Origin: Pedosphaera parvula Ellin514
GTDB lineage: Bacteria > Verrucomicrobiota > Verrucomicrobiia > Limisphaerales > Pedosphaeraceae
Assembly (NCBI RefSeq): GCF_000172555.1
Contig: NZ_ABOX02000006.1
Coordinates: 124,001 to 188,000, forward strand
Direction of reading: 5' to 3'
DNA: 64,000 bases
Under the pieces are notes generated by a model. The model worked only from the letters and a program-made list of their open reading frames with translations. It had not been told where the DNA came from and made no database searches. Positions 1 through 9,632 of the stretch are shown piece by piece. The translations under genes and the position numbers were made by a program. The stretch's first letter is position 1. Every line of letters starts with the position of its first letter.

Positions 1-1116
1 TACGTGATGTTTAATCGTCCGGCGAATTCCAGCACAACCTCATCGTTCCTGGATTCTTCCACAAACTACACCACTGTGACCACCAGCTTCCCGGTGGGTC
101 ACTCGAGTTCAAATGTGCTCCAAGCGGGTTGGGGCTTTAACACCACCACCAGCAATCAGTGGCTGCGTTTGGACACTCAGAACACCACCAAACTTGGCAA
201 CCCAACCATCGACTTCAATCAGACCTTGAAGTTCGACATCTATACCACCAAGGCCTTGCAGGTTGGCATAGGCGTTCGTGAAACCAGTACTTCGGCCGCC
301 ATCGGGGCGGATGGTGGCACCACGGGCACCTTGGAATGGGTGGGCGTTTCCGGCAAAAATGGCAGCGCTCCAATTCCGACTCATACCGTCCCGGCCAACA
401 CCTGGACGACACTTACATTCAACCTGCCAACCGAGGCAATCACAGCCGCCTTGGGCAGTGGCGATGGAGTGCTCCAATCCTCCACGGGCAAAGGCGTGCT
501 TGAAGAACTCGCCCTGGTTCCCACCGGTGGCACGGGTGCTTACACGATCTATCTGGATAATTTCCAGGTGGTGACCAGTTCCAATCTGGCCAATGTGTTC
601 ACCGTCAACGTGGGCAGCACCCTTGCCTTCACGGCTACCGCCACGGATGCCGATCTTCCAGCTCAAGTCCTTGACTTCGCACTGGATGCGGATTCCCCGG
701 CCGGAGCCAGCATTGATCAGGCTACGGGGGCGTTCACTTGGACTCCAGCCTCCACCGATGTGGGGACCAACGCGATGACCATCTTCGTAACGGATGAACC
801 CACCAATGGTGGTATTCCCAAGTCGGATTCGAAGACCATCACCGTTATCGTGGTGAATGATCCAGCGCCCGCTCAACGCATCGCCCCGGCGCCCGTTCCT
901 ACCGGCAGCATGAAGCTGTCCGTCAGTGGTGGGACAGCGCTGACCTGGCCTGCGAGCTCCGGTAAACTCTATCGCGTCCAATACAAGAGCAGTCTTGCGG
1001 ATGCGACCTGGACCGACATTAAGCCGGACGTTCTCGCCACCGGTTCAACAGCTTCGTTGAATGTGCCGCAAGATGTGCCCCAGCGCTTCTACCGCATCAT
1101 TCTGCTGAATGAATAA
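1..1116 (+). CDS. Secreted multidomain protein, C-terminal part (sugar-binding-like, Ig-like, verrucomicrobial C-terminal module)
   Basis: The reading frame is open from the first base, so the true start lies before the window and only the last ~371 residues are seen. Residues ~1-195 form a Thr/Ser/Asn-rich beta-sandwich ending in a YTIYLDNFQV strand, as in galactose-binding or carbohydrate-binding domains. Residues ~200-290 resemble a bacterial Ig/cadherin-like repeat, with GASIDQATGAFTWTP typical of putative Ig domains. The last ~70 residues (LTWPASSGKLYRVQ to RFYRIILL) match a module repeated in two other proteins of this window. It probably acts outside the cell in adhesion or polysaccharide contact, but the missing N-terminus may carry an enzyme domain. 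It is followed by a strong terminator. Confidence 0.75.
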   Translation, partial: YVMFNRPANSSTTSSFLDSSTNYTTVTTSFPVGHSSSNVLQAGWGFNTTTSNQWLRLDTQNTTKLGNPTIDFNQTLKFDIYTTKALQVGIGVRETSTSAAIGADGGTTGTLEWVGVSGKNGSAPIPTHTVPANTWTTLTFNLPTEAITAALGSGDGVLQSSTGKGVLEELALVPTGGTGAYTIYLDNFQVVTSSNLANVFTVNVGSTLAFTATATDADLPAQVLDFALDADSPAGASIDQATGAFTWTPASTDVGTNAMTIFVTDEPTNGGIPKSDSKTITVIVVNDPAPAQRIAPAPVPTGSMKLSVSGGTALTWPASSGKLYRVQYKSSLADATWTDIKPDVLATGSTASLNVPQDVPQRFYRIILLNE

Positions 1117-1170
1117 TCAACGGGCGGGCAATTATAATTTGCCCGTTCACCTCTGAAAAATTAAACCAGA

Positions 1171-1204
1171 GCGGGGCTGCTGTTACGGCAGCCCCGCTTT
1201 TTTT
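1171..1204 (+). terminator. Intrinsic terminator of the first gene
   Basis: A perfect 10-bp stem (GCGGGGCTGC at 1171-1180 with its complement at 1188-1197) has a 7-nt loop and is followed by seven T. It lies 55 bp after the stop of the truncated secreted protein. A weaker hairpin (GGGCAA/TTGCCC) precedes it at about 1127-1145. Confidence 0.9.
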
Positions 1205-1277
1205 GCCAATACTTATCTGGAAAAGGAGAGCAGGGGAGGCCCGGTTTCCGCAAGATCCAGGTGTGGGGAGATATCCT

Positions 1278-1309
1278 AAAAAAATGGTTGAGAGTTGCCT
1301 CTCAACCAT
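1278..1309 (-). terminator. Intrinsic terminator of the stress-protein gene
   Basis: An 11-bp perfect inverted repeat (ATGGTTGAGAG at 1284-1294, complement at 1299-1309) with a 4-nt loop is flanked on its left by seven A. Read on the minus strand this is a hairpin plus T tract, about 40 bp past the stop of the minus-strand gene that ends at 1348. Confidence 0.85.
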
Positions 1310-1347
1310 AAAGAAGACAGGACAAGGTAAAAAATCTACCAGGGAAT

Positions 1348-2208
1348 TTAGCGGGGTGCTCGCTGCTTTTTGTTCGCCCGTCTTTCTGCCTTCAACTGAG
1401 CCTCAGCTTCCAACCAGTTCTCAACGTCGCGCCCTGGTTGCATTCCAGTATTGACGTAAATCTCCTGCGCCCGAATCGCGATTTCTTCCCGGGTCAGTTC
1501 AGGCATTGCTACTTCTTTGCCATTGTTGGTGGCGGTGGAGGCAATAATGACGGGAGGAACTCCAGTCGCAGTTTTGCTGGTGGCAGAACCTGCAATTTCG
1601 GAGCCGCCTGAAACCGCCTGAGTAGTGACTTTCCGCAAACGAGGTTTCATCTCCTCGCGCTCTGCTGCTCCTTCTTTTCTGCCTTTGGTTTTGGGTGCAG
1701 CTTCACCGGCTGAGGCAATGTCTTCAGCGCCAGCATTTTCGAAAATCGCTTTTGCCTTGTCGGCATTGCGACTGGAATCGGTGTGGACCGAAATTAAAAT
1801 GTTTCCGCTGCGGATTTTCCCCTCATAACGCTTGGCTTCATATTCCGGTATGCCCATTCCAATCAGCGCCCCGGTAATTCCTCCCAACGTCGCGCCCACG
1901 GCTGCGCCGCTCAGAGCCGCCATGAGCGGTCCGGCTGCTATGAATGGTCCTATGCCTGGAATGGCCAGCGCGCCGATTCCGGCCAGCCAGCCGAGTGCAC
2001 CGCCCAATGCGCCCCCGGTGCCGGCTCCGGTTACAGCTCCTTCAGGTGCCTTCGTTTGTTGTTGATGTGCAAAATCTCTGCTCCCCTGTTTGTCGGGAAA
2101 AAGCACCGAAATGTCATCATGTTGAAAGCCGGCCGTCTTGAGTTGGTTCACAATTTCAACTGCCTGGCTATCGGTTTGAGCAATGCAAAAAATGGATCTT
2201 CTGGCCAT
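1348..2208 (-). CDS. YflT-like general stress protein with glycine-zipper core and DUF2934 tail
   Basis: The first ~45 residues (RRSIFCIAQTDSQAVEIV, then DDISVLFPD) match the fold seen at the start of heat-induced stress protein YflT/17M-like proteins. Residues ~65-125 are a very Gly/Ala-rich stretch with GWLAGIGALAIPGIGP and repeated GxxxG steps, able to insert into or contact membranes. It is followed by GIPEYEAKRYEGK and a second ferredoxin-like strand ILISVH. The C-terminal ~35 residues (LTREEIAIRAQEIYVNTG to WLEAEAQL) are a DUF2934 domain. The family is common in Acidobacteria and Verrucomicrobia and is linked to stress, but its reaction is unknown. ATG at 2208 is preferred to TTG at 2220; neither has a clear ribosome site. 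Confidence 0.75.
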   Translation of the reverse strand: MARRSIFCIAQTDSQAVEIVNQLKTAGFQHDDISVLFPDKQGSRDFAHQQQTKAPEGAVTGAGTGGALGGALGWLAGIGALAIPGIGPFIAAGPLMAALSGAAVGATLGGITGALIGMGIPEYEAKRYEGKIRSGNILISVHTDSSRNADKAKAIFENAGAEDIASAGEAAPKTKGRKEGAAEREEMKPRLRKVTTQAVSGGSEIAGSATSKTATGVPPVIIASTATNNGKEVAMPELTREEIAIRAQEIYVNTGMQPGRDVENWLEAEAQLKAERRANKKQRAPR

Positions 2209-2546
2209 AAAATTTTTCAATGAGATTGAATGTTTGTTAAGAGCTCCTACAGATGCCCTGTCAACAGCGCTCCTGGGGAACTTTCGTCGCTTATCGATTA
2301 TGGTAGGAATAATGAACTTGCCTATGGGGTATTCTACTGCCGAATTGGCGGAAAACTCTAAATTTCCCCATGGAATTCAGCCCCAGGACTCAGACCGGAC
2401 AGGACATCAAATTTACGATTACGAGAAAATTACTTGTCTCCGGTTTTCAAGAGAGCTTATTATCTGTCATTAGACATGAGTCGGCAGAGACCCTTCTGCG
2501 GCCATGAACAATAACTTGCTGCAAACTCTTGCAGCCAGGTGTTTAA
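2209..2546. other. Intergenic region between stress gene and tRNA-Thr
   Basis: About 340 bp that presumably hold the promoter of the minus-strand stress gene and that of the tRNA. I see a loose inverted repeat (ATGGGG near 2325 and CCCCAT near 2365) but no gene or clear regulatory motif. Confidence 0.5.
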
Positions 2547-2621
<75 letters not shown>

Positions 2622-2706
2622 CTCCTCACTAAAGTCCGGCTGGAAGCATTTAATTAATGCCCTTGCTGAGGAACTTGGTGGGCCTGGCTTTTCCGAACTG
2701 TCTGAA

Positions 2707-4446
2707 TCAAATAAGGCTCTCTTCTTTTTTTGCACTCATTCCAACGCCCGCAAGCTGCCTTTCCCTGAAACGGTTGGAGAGAACGGAAAGTGATGGGTTC
2801 GACTCGACCTTTGTTGATTTACAATCATGGTTCAGGGGCAGTTGGCAGGACACCAGGGTGCCATTCTCCCCGTTCGCACGAATATCCAACGAAGCGCCAA
2901 TCATGCTCGCGCGCGAATTCATAATGCGTAATCCCATGCGATCGCTGGGACCGGTGGTGACCGGGAAGGGGACCCCATCGTTTCGAATTGTCAAAACCAG
3001 CTTGTCTTCGTGGGCGGTGATCGAAATCCAAACATTCTTCGCCCGGCCATGTTTGATGGCGTTGCTCGCTGCTTCCTGCGCAATCTTATAAAGTTGCACC
3101 GTGGCATTGGGTTGCAGCGTCGGTAATGGTCCGGAGCTGCTAAAGTGACAGGAAATTTGGAACATCTTTTTCACGTTGCCAGCCAGTTCCTTCAACTCCA
3201 AAGCCAGATCGCCCCCTTGTGAATCCAGGGTGCTGAAATTATGGGCGAGATTATGCGTGTGGTTGATGACCTCGTTGATTAATTCCTGAATTTTCCGCGT
3301 ATCCGCCACTTTGGGAAGTTCCTTGTTCGAGGCCTTGGTTTCCAAAGCCTTAAGCATGAATGAAATGCCCATTAACTTCTGGCTCAGATCATCATGCAGG
3401 TCGAAACCAATACGCCGTCTTTCCTTTTCGGCGATTTCCAGAAGTTCCTTTTCCAGGCGGGTCCGCTCATGAATTTGACACTGTAGTTCAGCATTGGCCA
3501 CCGTCAGGTCGATCGTGCGTTCGTGAACCCTGCGTTCAAGTTCCTCGCGGGCCTGTGAGATTTCCCGATTCCGGGCGCGTAACTGCTCGTCAATGCACCT
3601 CAGGTCATGCACCATCCGGGAAAGTTCCTGCGCGTTTCTTTCGAGCTTATGTTCCGCTTCCTTGCGTTTCGTGATATCTTCAGCGATCCCGGCAACGCGA
3701 TACAACTGGCCTTGCTCATTCAACACGGGAAAGCTTCGATATTGAATCCAGCGAATATTGCCATTGCCATCAATAATCCGAAACTCTCCATTGAATTCGC
3801 CTCGTTCCATCTGGGGAACATCTTCCAGAATCTGCTTCTGATCGTCGGGATGCACGGCGACGAGCCAGGCGCGACTATCCTCCTTGAGCCTTTCCCTGGA
3901 GCGACCCCATATGTGTTCATAAGCCGGGCTGGTATATAAGGTTCGGCTTGGCCCCTCTTTGCCGGACTGATCAAACATGAAGAAAACGACGTCAATATTC
4001 TCGGTGAGTTGACGGAAGCGCTCCTCGCTTTCCCTGAGCGCGCGGTCTGATTCCCGGCGGGCCTTGCGGACGGCGGCTTCCCTCAATTCACGCTCAACCG
4101 CCGGCACCAGGCGCGCCATCTTGTCCTTCATGATATAATCATGCGCTCCGGACTTCATGGCGAGCACGGCAATGTCTTCTCCAATGTGCCCTGAGAGAAT
4201 GATAAAGGGAATGTCCAGGCCCCGCTTCGTAAAAAGCTTTAGTGCGTCCAAACCGGTGAAACCAGGCATGACATAATCTGAAATGACAATGTCCCATTCC
4301 TCCCGTTCCAAAGCGGATTCCATCTCCTTCGGATTGTCCACCCGGAAAGCATACGGTTGGTAGCCGCCTCTTTTAAGCTCCCAAAGCATCAACTGCGCAT
4401 CGTTGTCAGAATCTTCAACGACCAATACACGTAGAGGTTGGCTCAT
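2707..4446 (-). CDS. REC-PAS-histidine kinase (HisKA_3 type)
   Basis: This 579-residue protein starts with a receiver domain: acidic pair E11/D12, phosphoacceptor D57 in ISDYVMPG, and K in the MKDK loop. A PAS domain with PAC segment follows (~140-262, RWIQYRSFPVLNEQGQLYRV, ending DITKRKEAE). Next is a long coiled coil (~265-335) and a NarL-type dimerisation/phosphotransfer helix (RRRIGFDLHDDLSQKLMG). The HATPase_c domain has N-box ASNAIKHG and G-box MGLRIMNSRASMIGA. No membrane segment is seen, so it is probably cytosolic. The receiver-first order suggests that phosphorylation by another kinase gates its activity. No partner regulator is adjacent. Two perfect 15-bp direct repeats lie upstream of the start. 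Confidence 0.9.
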   Translation of the reverse strand: MSQPLRVLVVEDSDNDAQLMLWELKRGGYQPYAFRVDNPKEMESALEREEWDIVISDYVMPGFTGLDALKLFTKRGLDIPFIILSGHIGEDIAVLAMKSGAHDYIMKDKMARLVPAVERELREAAVRKARRESDRALRESEERFRQLTENIDVVFFMFDQSGKEGPSRTLYTSPAYEHIWGRSRERLKEDSRAWLVAVHPDDQKQILEDVPQMERGEFNGEFRIIDGNGNIRWIQYRSFPVLNEQGQLYRVAGIAEDITKRKEAEHKLERNAQELSRMVHDLRCIDEQLRARNREISQAREELERRVHERTIDLTVANAELQCQIHERTRLEKELLEIAEKERRRIGFDLHDDLSQKLMGISFMLKALETKASNKELPKVADTRKIQELINEVINHTHNLAHNFSTLDSQGGDLALELKELAGNVKKMFQISCHFSSSGPLPTLQPNATVQLYKIAQEAASNAIKHGRAKNVWISITAHEDKLVLTIRNDGVPFPVTTGPSDRMGLRIMNSRASMIGASLDIRANGENGTLVSCQLPLNHDCKSTKVESNPSLSVLSNRFRERQLAGVGMSAKKEESLI

Positions 4447-4522
4447 AATCTCATAGGAGGTTGGGCTATAAAGCTATGGCGCGACGATGGTTCAAAACGA
4501 TTAAAATGGGAATGGGGTAAGA

Positions 4523-4559
4523 ACCCCAAACTAATTTCCACTACACCCCAAACTAATTT
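4523..4559. repeat. Paired 15-bp direct repeats upstream of the sensor kinase gene
   Basis: ACCCCAAACTAATTT occurs exactly at 4523-4537 and again at 4545-4559, a 22-bp offset of about two helical turns. They lie 77-113 bp before the minus-strand kinase start and ~135 bp before the next plus-strand gene, so they could be an operator for either. The binding protein is unknown. Confidence 0.7.
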
Positions 4560-4692
4560 TTGCTAACCTATGCTGGTTTTTAACCATCAATTCTATAACT
4601 GCCTGTAGTTCAAATAGAAACGTTGATTCGTTCCCAGTTCTGCTGCTTGCGTGGACTTCGGTTCAGCCGTGGGGTATTTTCAATGTGTTGGC

Positions 4693-5856
4693 ATGATCTC
4701 TCCCGCTCAAAATATTAAACCAGTCGAACTCAAGGCTTCCCTTAACCAGGTGAAGCAATATGTGGGCGAAGTGGTTTACTTGTACGCGTTCGATGTTGCT
4801 TATGACATGTCGCGCCAACCGATCCGGGAATTGTTGGGCCAACCGGTGGCACAATTTGTGGTGGATTCAAGCAAGCGCAGCCCTCGTCATTTGTTTTTTT
4901 ACAAACCACAAATGGTTCGCCTCCCTCCGTTGGAACGACTCGGACCACATGGCGCCGTGCGTATGGAGCGGGTGGTGAAGATTCTGCCGGTGGGTGCCAT
5001 TAGCATTCTTGTTCGCGTTCCCTTTTCCGTGTCGCGTGTGGAAGATTTGGTGGATTACCACGATCTCGAATTTAGAAATGGTGTGTTGCAGGAAGAAGTG
5101 CGCCACTTGGCCGAGGAGATTCGTCGTGAATTAAAACCTTATCTGATCCGGCCCGTGGCCCAACTCGCGCCGGAAGAGGCATACACCGTTTTTTGCATCA
5201 AATCCCCGCTGCTTACAATTGATGGCGCCTCACTGAGTGCCGAGGATTGGCTTCGCTCCCAACGTCGCGAAGTGGCTTCCTTGCTGACCCAGGAGCCGGA
5301 CATCGAGCACCTCTCCAAACAGGAAGCGGAAGAATCCACGCAGCGCTATCTCAGCTACTATGAGCATGATCTTGTGGTGGTTGATTGGGATGCCGCCCTC
5401 ATTGTTGACGAATCGGAAAACTTTGATGAAACGCTTTATGTAATGGAGTTGGCGAATCTGCAGTTGGCTGAGTTGGAAGCCTACGATCGCATGCTGGATG
5501 AAGCTCTGGAGCGCTCTTATCGTGATTTGAGCGAGCATCGCGCCCGCACCCGGGCGGACATTTTACGCGAACTCCGCGACATACGAATCGACCTCGCCCG
5601 ATTCAATGACGAACTCTCGAACATCACCAAATTCTTTGGTGACTGGCATCTGGCGCGCGTTTACGAAAACATTTCCGCCCGTTTCCATCTCGGCGATTGG
5701 CACCGCTCCATTGATGGCAAGCTGAAGACGCTCGACGATCTCTACCAATTGCTAAAGCATGACCAGAACAATCGCTGGATGTTGATTTTGGAATCCACCA
5801 TCGTGCTGCTTTTCGTAATTGATCTCGTCATCTTATTTCTAGGACTGAAGCGTTAA
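4693..5856 (+). CDS. Conserved protein with C-terminal membrane anchor (resembles RMD1/DUF155 architecture)
   Basis: A protein of 387 residues from ATG 4693; an in-frame GTG at 4651 is possible. The N-terminal half is mixed alpha/beta (VGEVVYLYAFDVAYD, VKILPVGAISILVRVPF). Residues ~220-240 contain LVVVDWDAALIVDE, then a helical region (~240-350) rich in Glu/Arg ends in one hydrophobic segment, WMLILESTIVLLFVIDLVIL, and a short basic tail. Helical domain plus C-terminal transmembrane helix is the layout of the RMD1/DUF155 family, in which the bulk faces the cytosol. I infer the relation from layout and the DW/hydrophobic end only. No operon partner is obvious; the pseudouridine synthase starts 80 bp later on the same strand. 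Confidence 0.65.
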   Translation: MISPAQNIKPVELKASLNQVKQYVGEVVYLYAFDVAYDMSRQPIRELLGQPVAQFVVDSSKRSPRHLFFYKPQMVRLPPLERLGPHGAVRMERVVKILPVGAISILVRVPFSVSRVEDLVDYHDLEFRNGVLQEEVRHLAEEIRRELKPYLIRPVAQLAPEEAYTVFCIKSPLLTIDGASLSAEDWLRSQRREVASLLTQEPDIEHLSKQEAEESTQRYLSYYEHDLVVVDWDAALIVDESENFDETLYVMELANLQLAELEAYDRMLDEALERSYRDLSEHRARTRADILRELRDIRIDLARFNDELSNITKFFGDWHLARVYENISARFHLGDWHRSIDGKLKTLDDLYQLLKHDQNNRWMLILESTIVLLFVIDLVILFLGLKR

Positions 5857-5936
5857 TGCTGGTACAAAGTGGTGTGGTTCAACGATGCGCTGCATCGCAA
5901 CCGGAAGTTGCTTAACATCTGTAAGGGTTCCATTCA

Positions 5937-6788
5937 GTGGCTAAACCAAAAGACATCGAATTAAATAACGGCAAAACTCTCATTCCGATTCTCTATGAGG
6001 ATCGATCGGTCCTGGCCGTGGACAAGCCTGCCGGTTGGATGCTGGCTCCGGACTCATGGGATAAAACGGGTCGCAATCTCCAACTTGCTTTGCAGTCCTC
6101 CCTGAATGCCGGGGATTTCTGGGCTCATTCCCGAAATATCAAATTCCTGCGCTATGTTCACCGGTTGGATGCGGAAACGACCGGGGTGCTGTTGCTCTGC
6201 AAAAGTCTCGGGGCCTTGCGGGCTTATGGTGAATTATTCGAGACGCGGAGCGTGGAAAAGTTTTATCTGGCAGTGGTTCAAGGGATACCAAAGCAATCCG
6301 AGTGGACCTGCAAACTCCCATTGATTGCCGACCCGGTCGTGAAGGGAAAGATGCAGGTTGTCACTCCCGGTAAGCCGCTCCCCAAATCCGATCCGCGCGG
6401 CCCTCAAGCTGAACTCAAGGACGCTGAAACTCACTTCCGCGTCATCCAAACCCTGCAGGATAAAGCGCTGGTTGAGGCTCAACCCATGACGGGTCGCACC
6501 CACCAGATTCGGGTTCATCTTGCGGCCTCCGGCCATCCCATCGTCGGCGATCCACTTTACGGGAATGCTCCCGCAGCTGCTTCGAAGGGAGCCCAAATTA
6601 TTGCGCTCCGGGCGATAAAGCTCATTTATTGGGATCCTTTCCAAAAGCGTCAAATTCGCATTGCAGCGCCCACGGATGAGTTTCTCAAGATGTATGGCTT
6701 CGAGTCCAAGCCTGTGAGCACTCCAACTCCTCAACCCGAACTTTTGCCAAAAAAAGTGGGAACAAGGAAACCTTCTCATACCTCATAA
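5937..6788 (+). CDS. RluA-family RNA pseudouridine synthase
   Basis: Catalyses isomerisation of specific uridines in rRNA or tRNA to pseudouridine. The RluA-family signature is clear: ILYEDRSVLAVDKPAGW, then YVHRLDAETTGVLLL with the catalytic Asp at position 78, then MTGRTHQIRVHLAASGHPIVGDPLYG. There is no S4 domain in front, and at 283 residues it matches the short RluA/RluC-like members. The start is GTG at 5937 with a weak AAGGG about 9 bases upstream. A C-terminal basic tail (PKKVGTRKPS) may contact RNA. The target uridine cannot be assigned from sequence. Confidence 0.9.
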   Translation: MAKPKDIELNNGKTLIPILYEDRSVLAVDKPAGWMLAPDSWDKTGRNLQLALQSSLNAGDFWAHSRNIKFLRYVHRLDAETTGVLLLCKSLGALRAYGELFETRSVEKFYLAVVQGIPKQSEWTCKLPLIADPVVKGKMQVVTPGKPLPKSDPRGPQAELKDAETHFRVIQTLQDKALVEAQPMTGRTHQIRVHLAASGHPIVGDPLYGNAPAAASKGAQIIALRAIKLIYWDPFQKRQIRIAAPTDEFLKMYGFESKPVSTPTPQPELLPKKVGTRKPSHTS

Positions 6789-6934
6789 TGGTGCAGTGCA
6801 TTTTAACTTATGACCCGGCACGGTTCTTTCTGGAATAACCCCGGAGTAACTCTGGAGTTGGCAGACATTGAACAATTGTCATTTTCCGTACAGTTTCTAT
6901 TGCGGATTCGCCATCCTCTGCATAAGGTGCCAGT

Positions 6935-7354
6935 ATGAAGCTTTCCGCTAAGAGTGATTATGCTGCACGTGCTGTAATCGGGTTGGCCCGTCATTATCAA
7001 ACTGGTGAATCCCTGAGGGTGGAAGATTTGGCGGAGGGGCAGGGAATTCCACCCAATTATCTGGTTCAAATTTTAATCGAGCTTAAGTCTCAACAAATCG
7101 TCAAGAGCCTTCGCGGCAAGGAAGGTGGCTATTTGCTCGCCCGCCCACCTGCCGAAATCTCCATGGCCGACGTTCTCCGTTGCGTCCATGGCCAGGTGTT
7201 TGATTCCCCGGCACTGAGTGATCCTCTATGTCCCCCGGAATTGCGCGCGGCCTGGCAAAAACTTCAGAAGGCTGTCGATGCAGCTGCCGAGTCGATCAAT
7301 TTCCAGCAGTTGCTGGATCAGAGTGTCGACAAAGGCAAGATGTACTACATCTGA
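6935..7354 (+). CDS. Rrf2-family transcriptional regulator
   Basis: This 139-residue protein has the Rrf2 winged helix-turn-helix at the N-terminus: MKLSAKSDYAARAVIGLA, the recognition segment LAEGQGIPPNYLVQILIEL, and the wing SLRGKEGGYLLARPP. Family members such as IscR and NsrR sense Fe-S status or nitric oxide through three clustered Cys in the C-terminal half. Here only two Cys are present, in RCVHGQ and PLCPPEL, and the classical C-x5-C-x5-C cluster is missing. It is therefore probably a cluster-independent (CymR-like) or divergent member. It converges on the lipoprotein gene that ends 21 bp away; its targets are unknown. Confidence 0.9.
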   Translation: MKLSAKSDYAARAVIGLARHYQTGESLRVEDLAEGQGIPPNYLVQILIELKSQQIVKSLRGKEGGYLLARPPAEISMADVLRCVHGQVFDSPALSDPLCPPELRAAWQKLQKAVDAAAESINFQQLLDQSVDKGKMYYI

Positions 7355-7375
7355 TCTCGGATTGGTTTTGCTCTC

Positions 7376-9541
7376 TTATTTGAGCAATTGTTTGACCTTG
7401 GCCGCGTCGCTGGTTGGAGCCTGACAGGCCTTGGCGGTGCAAATATAAACAGTCGCTCCCTGTTTCGCCGGTAAAGTCCTGGCAAACTCCTCGACGGGTC
7501 CCACGTTCCCCAGAACCACCTTGGCCGGTTGATACACGGAATGGGCTGCACGCAATAGCTTTTGAGCTTCGGGCTCGGCCCGATTACCTGCAATCACGAC
7601 TCGTTTGGGTTCCTGCAGTGAAAAATCCACGGCCATCAACATATAGGGAACTGCTTGCGGAAACCGTTGCAGTCGATCCGCAAATAATCGCATCGTTCCT
7701 TCTGCCGCTTTCCGATAATCGGCACGGTCAGTGATCGCCGCCAGCTTCAAAAGAGTCAGCGTGGCAACGGAATTTCCAGAAGGTTCTGCGCCATCGTAAT
7801 CTTCCTTGATGCGAAGAATAAGGTCCGGCGCGCCTGCACTCTGCCAAAAACCTCCTTCTGCTGGATCGTAGAATTTCGCGATCATCGCATCCGCCAGGGA
7901 AATCGCAAATTCCAGATGCCTGGGATCGAGAGTTGCTTCGTAAAGATCCACGACTCCGTTCAAAAGAAAGGCGTAGGTCTCATGGAGTTGCGCGGTATCC
8001 CGCTCACCATCGCGCCAACGATGATAGAGAGTTTTGGTTTTGGCATCCCAAAGTTTGCTCTGTAAAAAAGACAGATTGTGTTCCGCTGCGGTGAGATACT
8101 CTTTATCTCCCAGGACCGCATAAGCGCGAGCAATGGCGCTGAGCATCAGTCCGTTCCAGGAGGCTAGAATCTTATCATCCAAATGTGGTCTTACCCGCTT
8201 GCTGCGGGCGGCAAACATTTTCTGCTTCGCTGACTGAAGCAAAGGCTCGTCCGCCCTGGGCAGGTTGGAATCGACGATGCTCAGAACATTCTGGTTCGGC
8301 AGCGGCTCAGGATCGCTGTGGTCTACAAAGTTTCCTCCCTCGGTAATCCCAAAATATTTCACCGCCACATTGAATTCCTCCGGGGTCAGCAATTTGGCCA
8401 ATTCCACTCGTGTCCAGCAATAGAACTTGCCTTCCTTGCCTTCGCTGTCGGCATCTTCCGCGGAGTAAAATCCGCCTTCCGCATGGGTCATGTCCCTTAG
8501 AACATAACCAATCACATCCCGCGCGGTATCAGCGTAACGGGTTTCACCACTCACCAGATAGGCGTCCAGATACAGGTTCACCAACTGGGCATTGTCATAC
8601 AACATTTTCTCAAAGTGCGGCACCAACCACTTGGCATCGACCGCATAGCGCGCAAATCCGCCGCCAATCTGATCATGAATGCCTCCACGCGCCATGTGGT
8701 CACAGGTGTTGAGCACCATGGCAATCGCTTCCTGATCATTGGAATGCACGCCGTATCGCAGCAGGAAGGCTGGCTGGCTCGGTTGAGGGAATTTCGGCGC
8801 ATCGCCAAAGCCTCCATTTCGCGAATCGTACATCTCCTTGAGCTGACCTGCGGCCTTGTTCAGAACGGCTTGCGTTAAAGCCAGGCCATTGGTCGTCTCC
8901 TTCGCCGTCATCTGTGCCAGTTGCTCGTGCAGTTGCACGGCAGAATTGGTCACGTCGCCATGTCGCGTCTCCCACAACTGGTTAATGTGCTTCAATAAAT
9001 CCAGAAAACTCGGGCGCCCATATTTGCTCTCGGGGGGGAAATACGTGCCGCCGTAAAACGGCTTCAGGTCAGGGGTCAAAAAGCAGTTCAACGGCCAGCC
9101 CCCCTGTCCGGAAGTGGATTGCACGAAGGTCATGTAGATTTTATCCACGTCCGGCCTTTCCTCCCGGTCCACCTTGATGCTGACGAAATGTTCGTTTAGA
9201 TACTTCCCGATTTCCTCCTTTTCAAAAGACTCCCGTTCCATCACATGGCACCAATGGCAGGTGGAGTAGCCGATGCTGAGGAAGATGGGTTTGTTCTCTT
9301 TGCGCGCCTTGGCAAAGGCCTCTTCCCCCCAGCCATACCAGTCCACTGGATTATACTGGTGCTGCAACAGGTAGGGCGACTTCTCGCGAGCGAGGCGGTT
9401 GGTGTGAGTATGGACTGCGGATTTGGTTGTCACAATAATCTGAGGCTGAACGTTCTTTAAATCATTGCCACACGCAGCCATTCCTTGCAAAAGAACCAGC
9501 GAGCAGCCAATGGCGGCGAATTGTTTAAAAGCCACTTCCAA
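7376..9541 (-). CDS. YyaL-type thioredoxin-domain lipoprotein (DUF255, SPATA20-like)
   Basis: A 721-residue protein beginning with a lipoprotein signal, hydrophobic [13 protein letters not shown] with a lipobox Cys at ~24, so it should be anchored in an envelope membrane. Residues ~45-200 are the DUF255 thioredoxin-like domain ([21 protein letters not shown]) with a CxxC site in [16 protein letters not shown] (Cys 95 and 98). The rest is an alpha/alpha-barrel as in N-acylglucosamine epimerases and glycosidases ([29 protein letters not shown]). The family is widespread but its substrate is unknown; most bacterial homologues are cytosolic, so the lipobox is notable. The start is TTG at 9541 or GTG six bases later; no ATG fits the frame. 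Confidence 0.9.
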   Translation of the reverse strand: MEVAFKQFAAIGCSLVLLQGMAACGNDLKNVQPQIIVTTKSAVHTHTNRLAREKSPYLLQHQYNPVDWYGWGEEAFAKARKENKPIFLSIGYSTCHWCHVMERESFEKEEIGKYLNEHFVSIKVDREERPDVDKIYMTFVQSTSGQGGWPLNCFLTPDLKPFYGGTYFPPESKYGRPSFLDLLKHINQLWETRHGDVTNSAVQLHEQLAQMTAKETTNGLALTQAVLNKAAGQLKEMYDSRNGGFGDAPKFPQPSQPAFLLRYGVHSNDQEAIAMVLNTCDHMARGGIHDQIGGGFARYAVDAKWLVPHFEKMLYDNAQLVNLYLDAYLVSGETRYADTARDVIGYVLRDMTHAEGGFYSAEDADSEGKEGKFYCWTRVELAKLLTPEEFNVAVKYFGITEGGNFVDHSDPEPLPNQNVLSIVDSNLPRADEPLLQSAKQKMFAARSKRVRPHLDDKILASWNGLMLSAIARAYAVLGDKEYLTAAEHNLSFLQSKLWDAKTKTLYHRWRDGERDTAQLHETYAFLLNGVVDLYEATLDPRHLEFAISLADAMIAKFYDPAEGGFWQSAGAPDLILRIKEDYDGAEPSGNSVATLTLLKLAAITDRADYRKAAEGTMRLFADRLQRFPQAVPYMLMAVDFSLQEPKRVVIAGNRAEPEAQKLLRAAHSVYQPAKVVLGNVGPVEEFARTLPAKQGATVYICTAKACQAPTSDAAKVKQLLK

Positions 9542-9632
9542 ACCATAATCCCTTCATACGCGCAGGGCAAAGCAAACATCCTTCGAATTTTTTCCATGGT
9601 CACCACCCTCGGCCATGTTATAGCTTTGCTCC

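Noticed and set aside
109-981. Minus-strand 290-codon frame opposite the first secreted protein gene
   Set aside because: Gly/Arg-rich with no fold signs; it lies fully within a gene with recognisable Ig-like and C-terminal modules.
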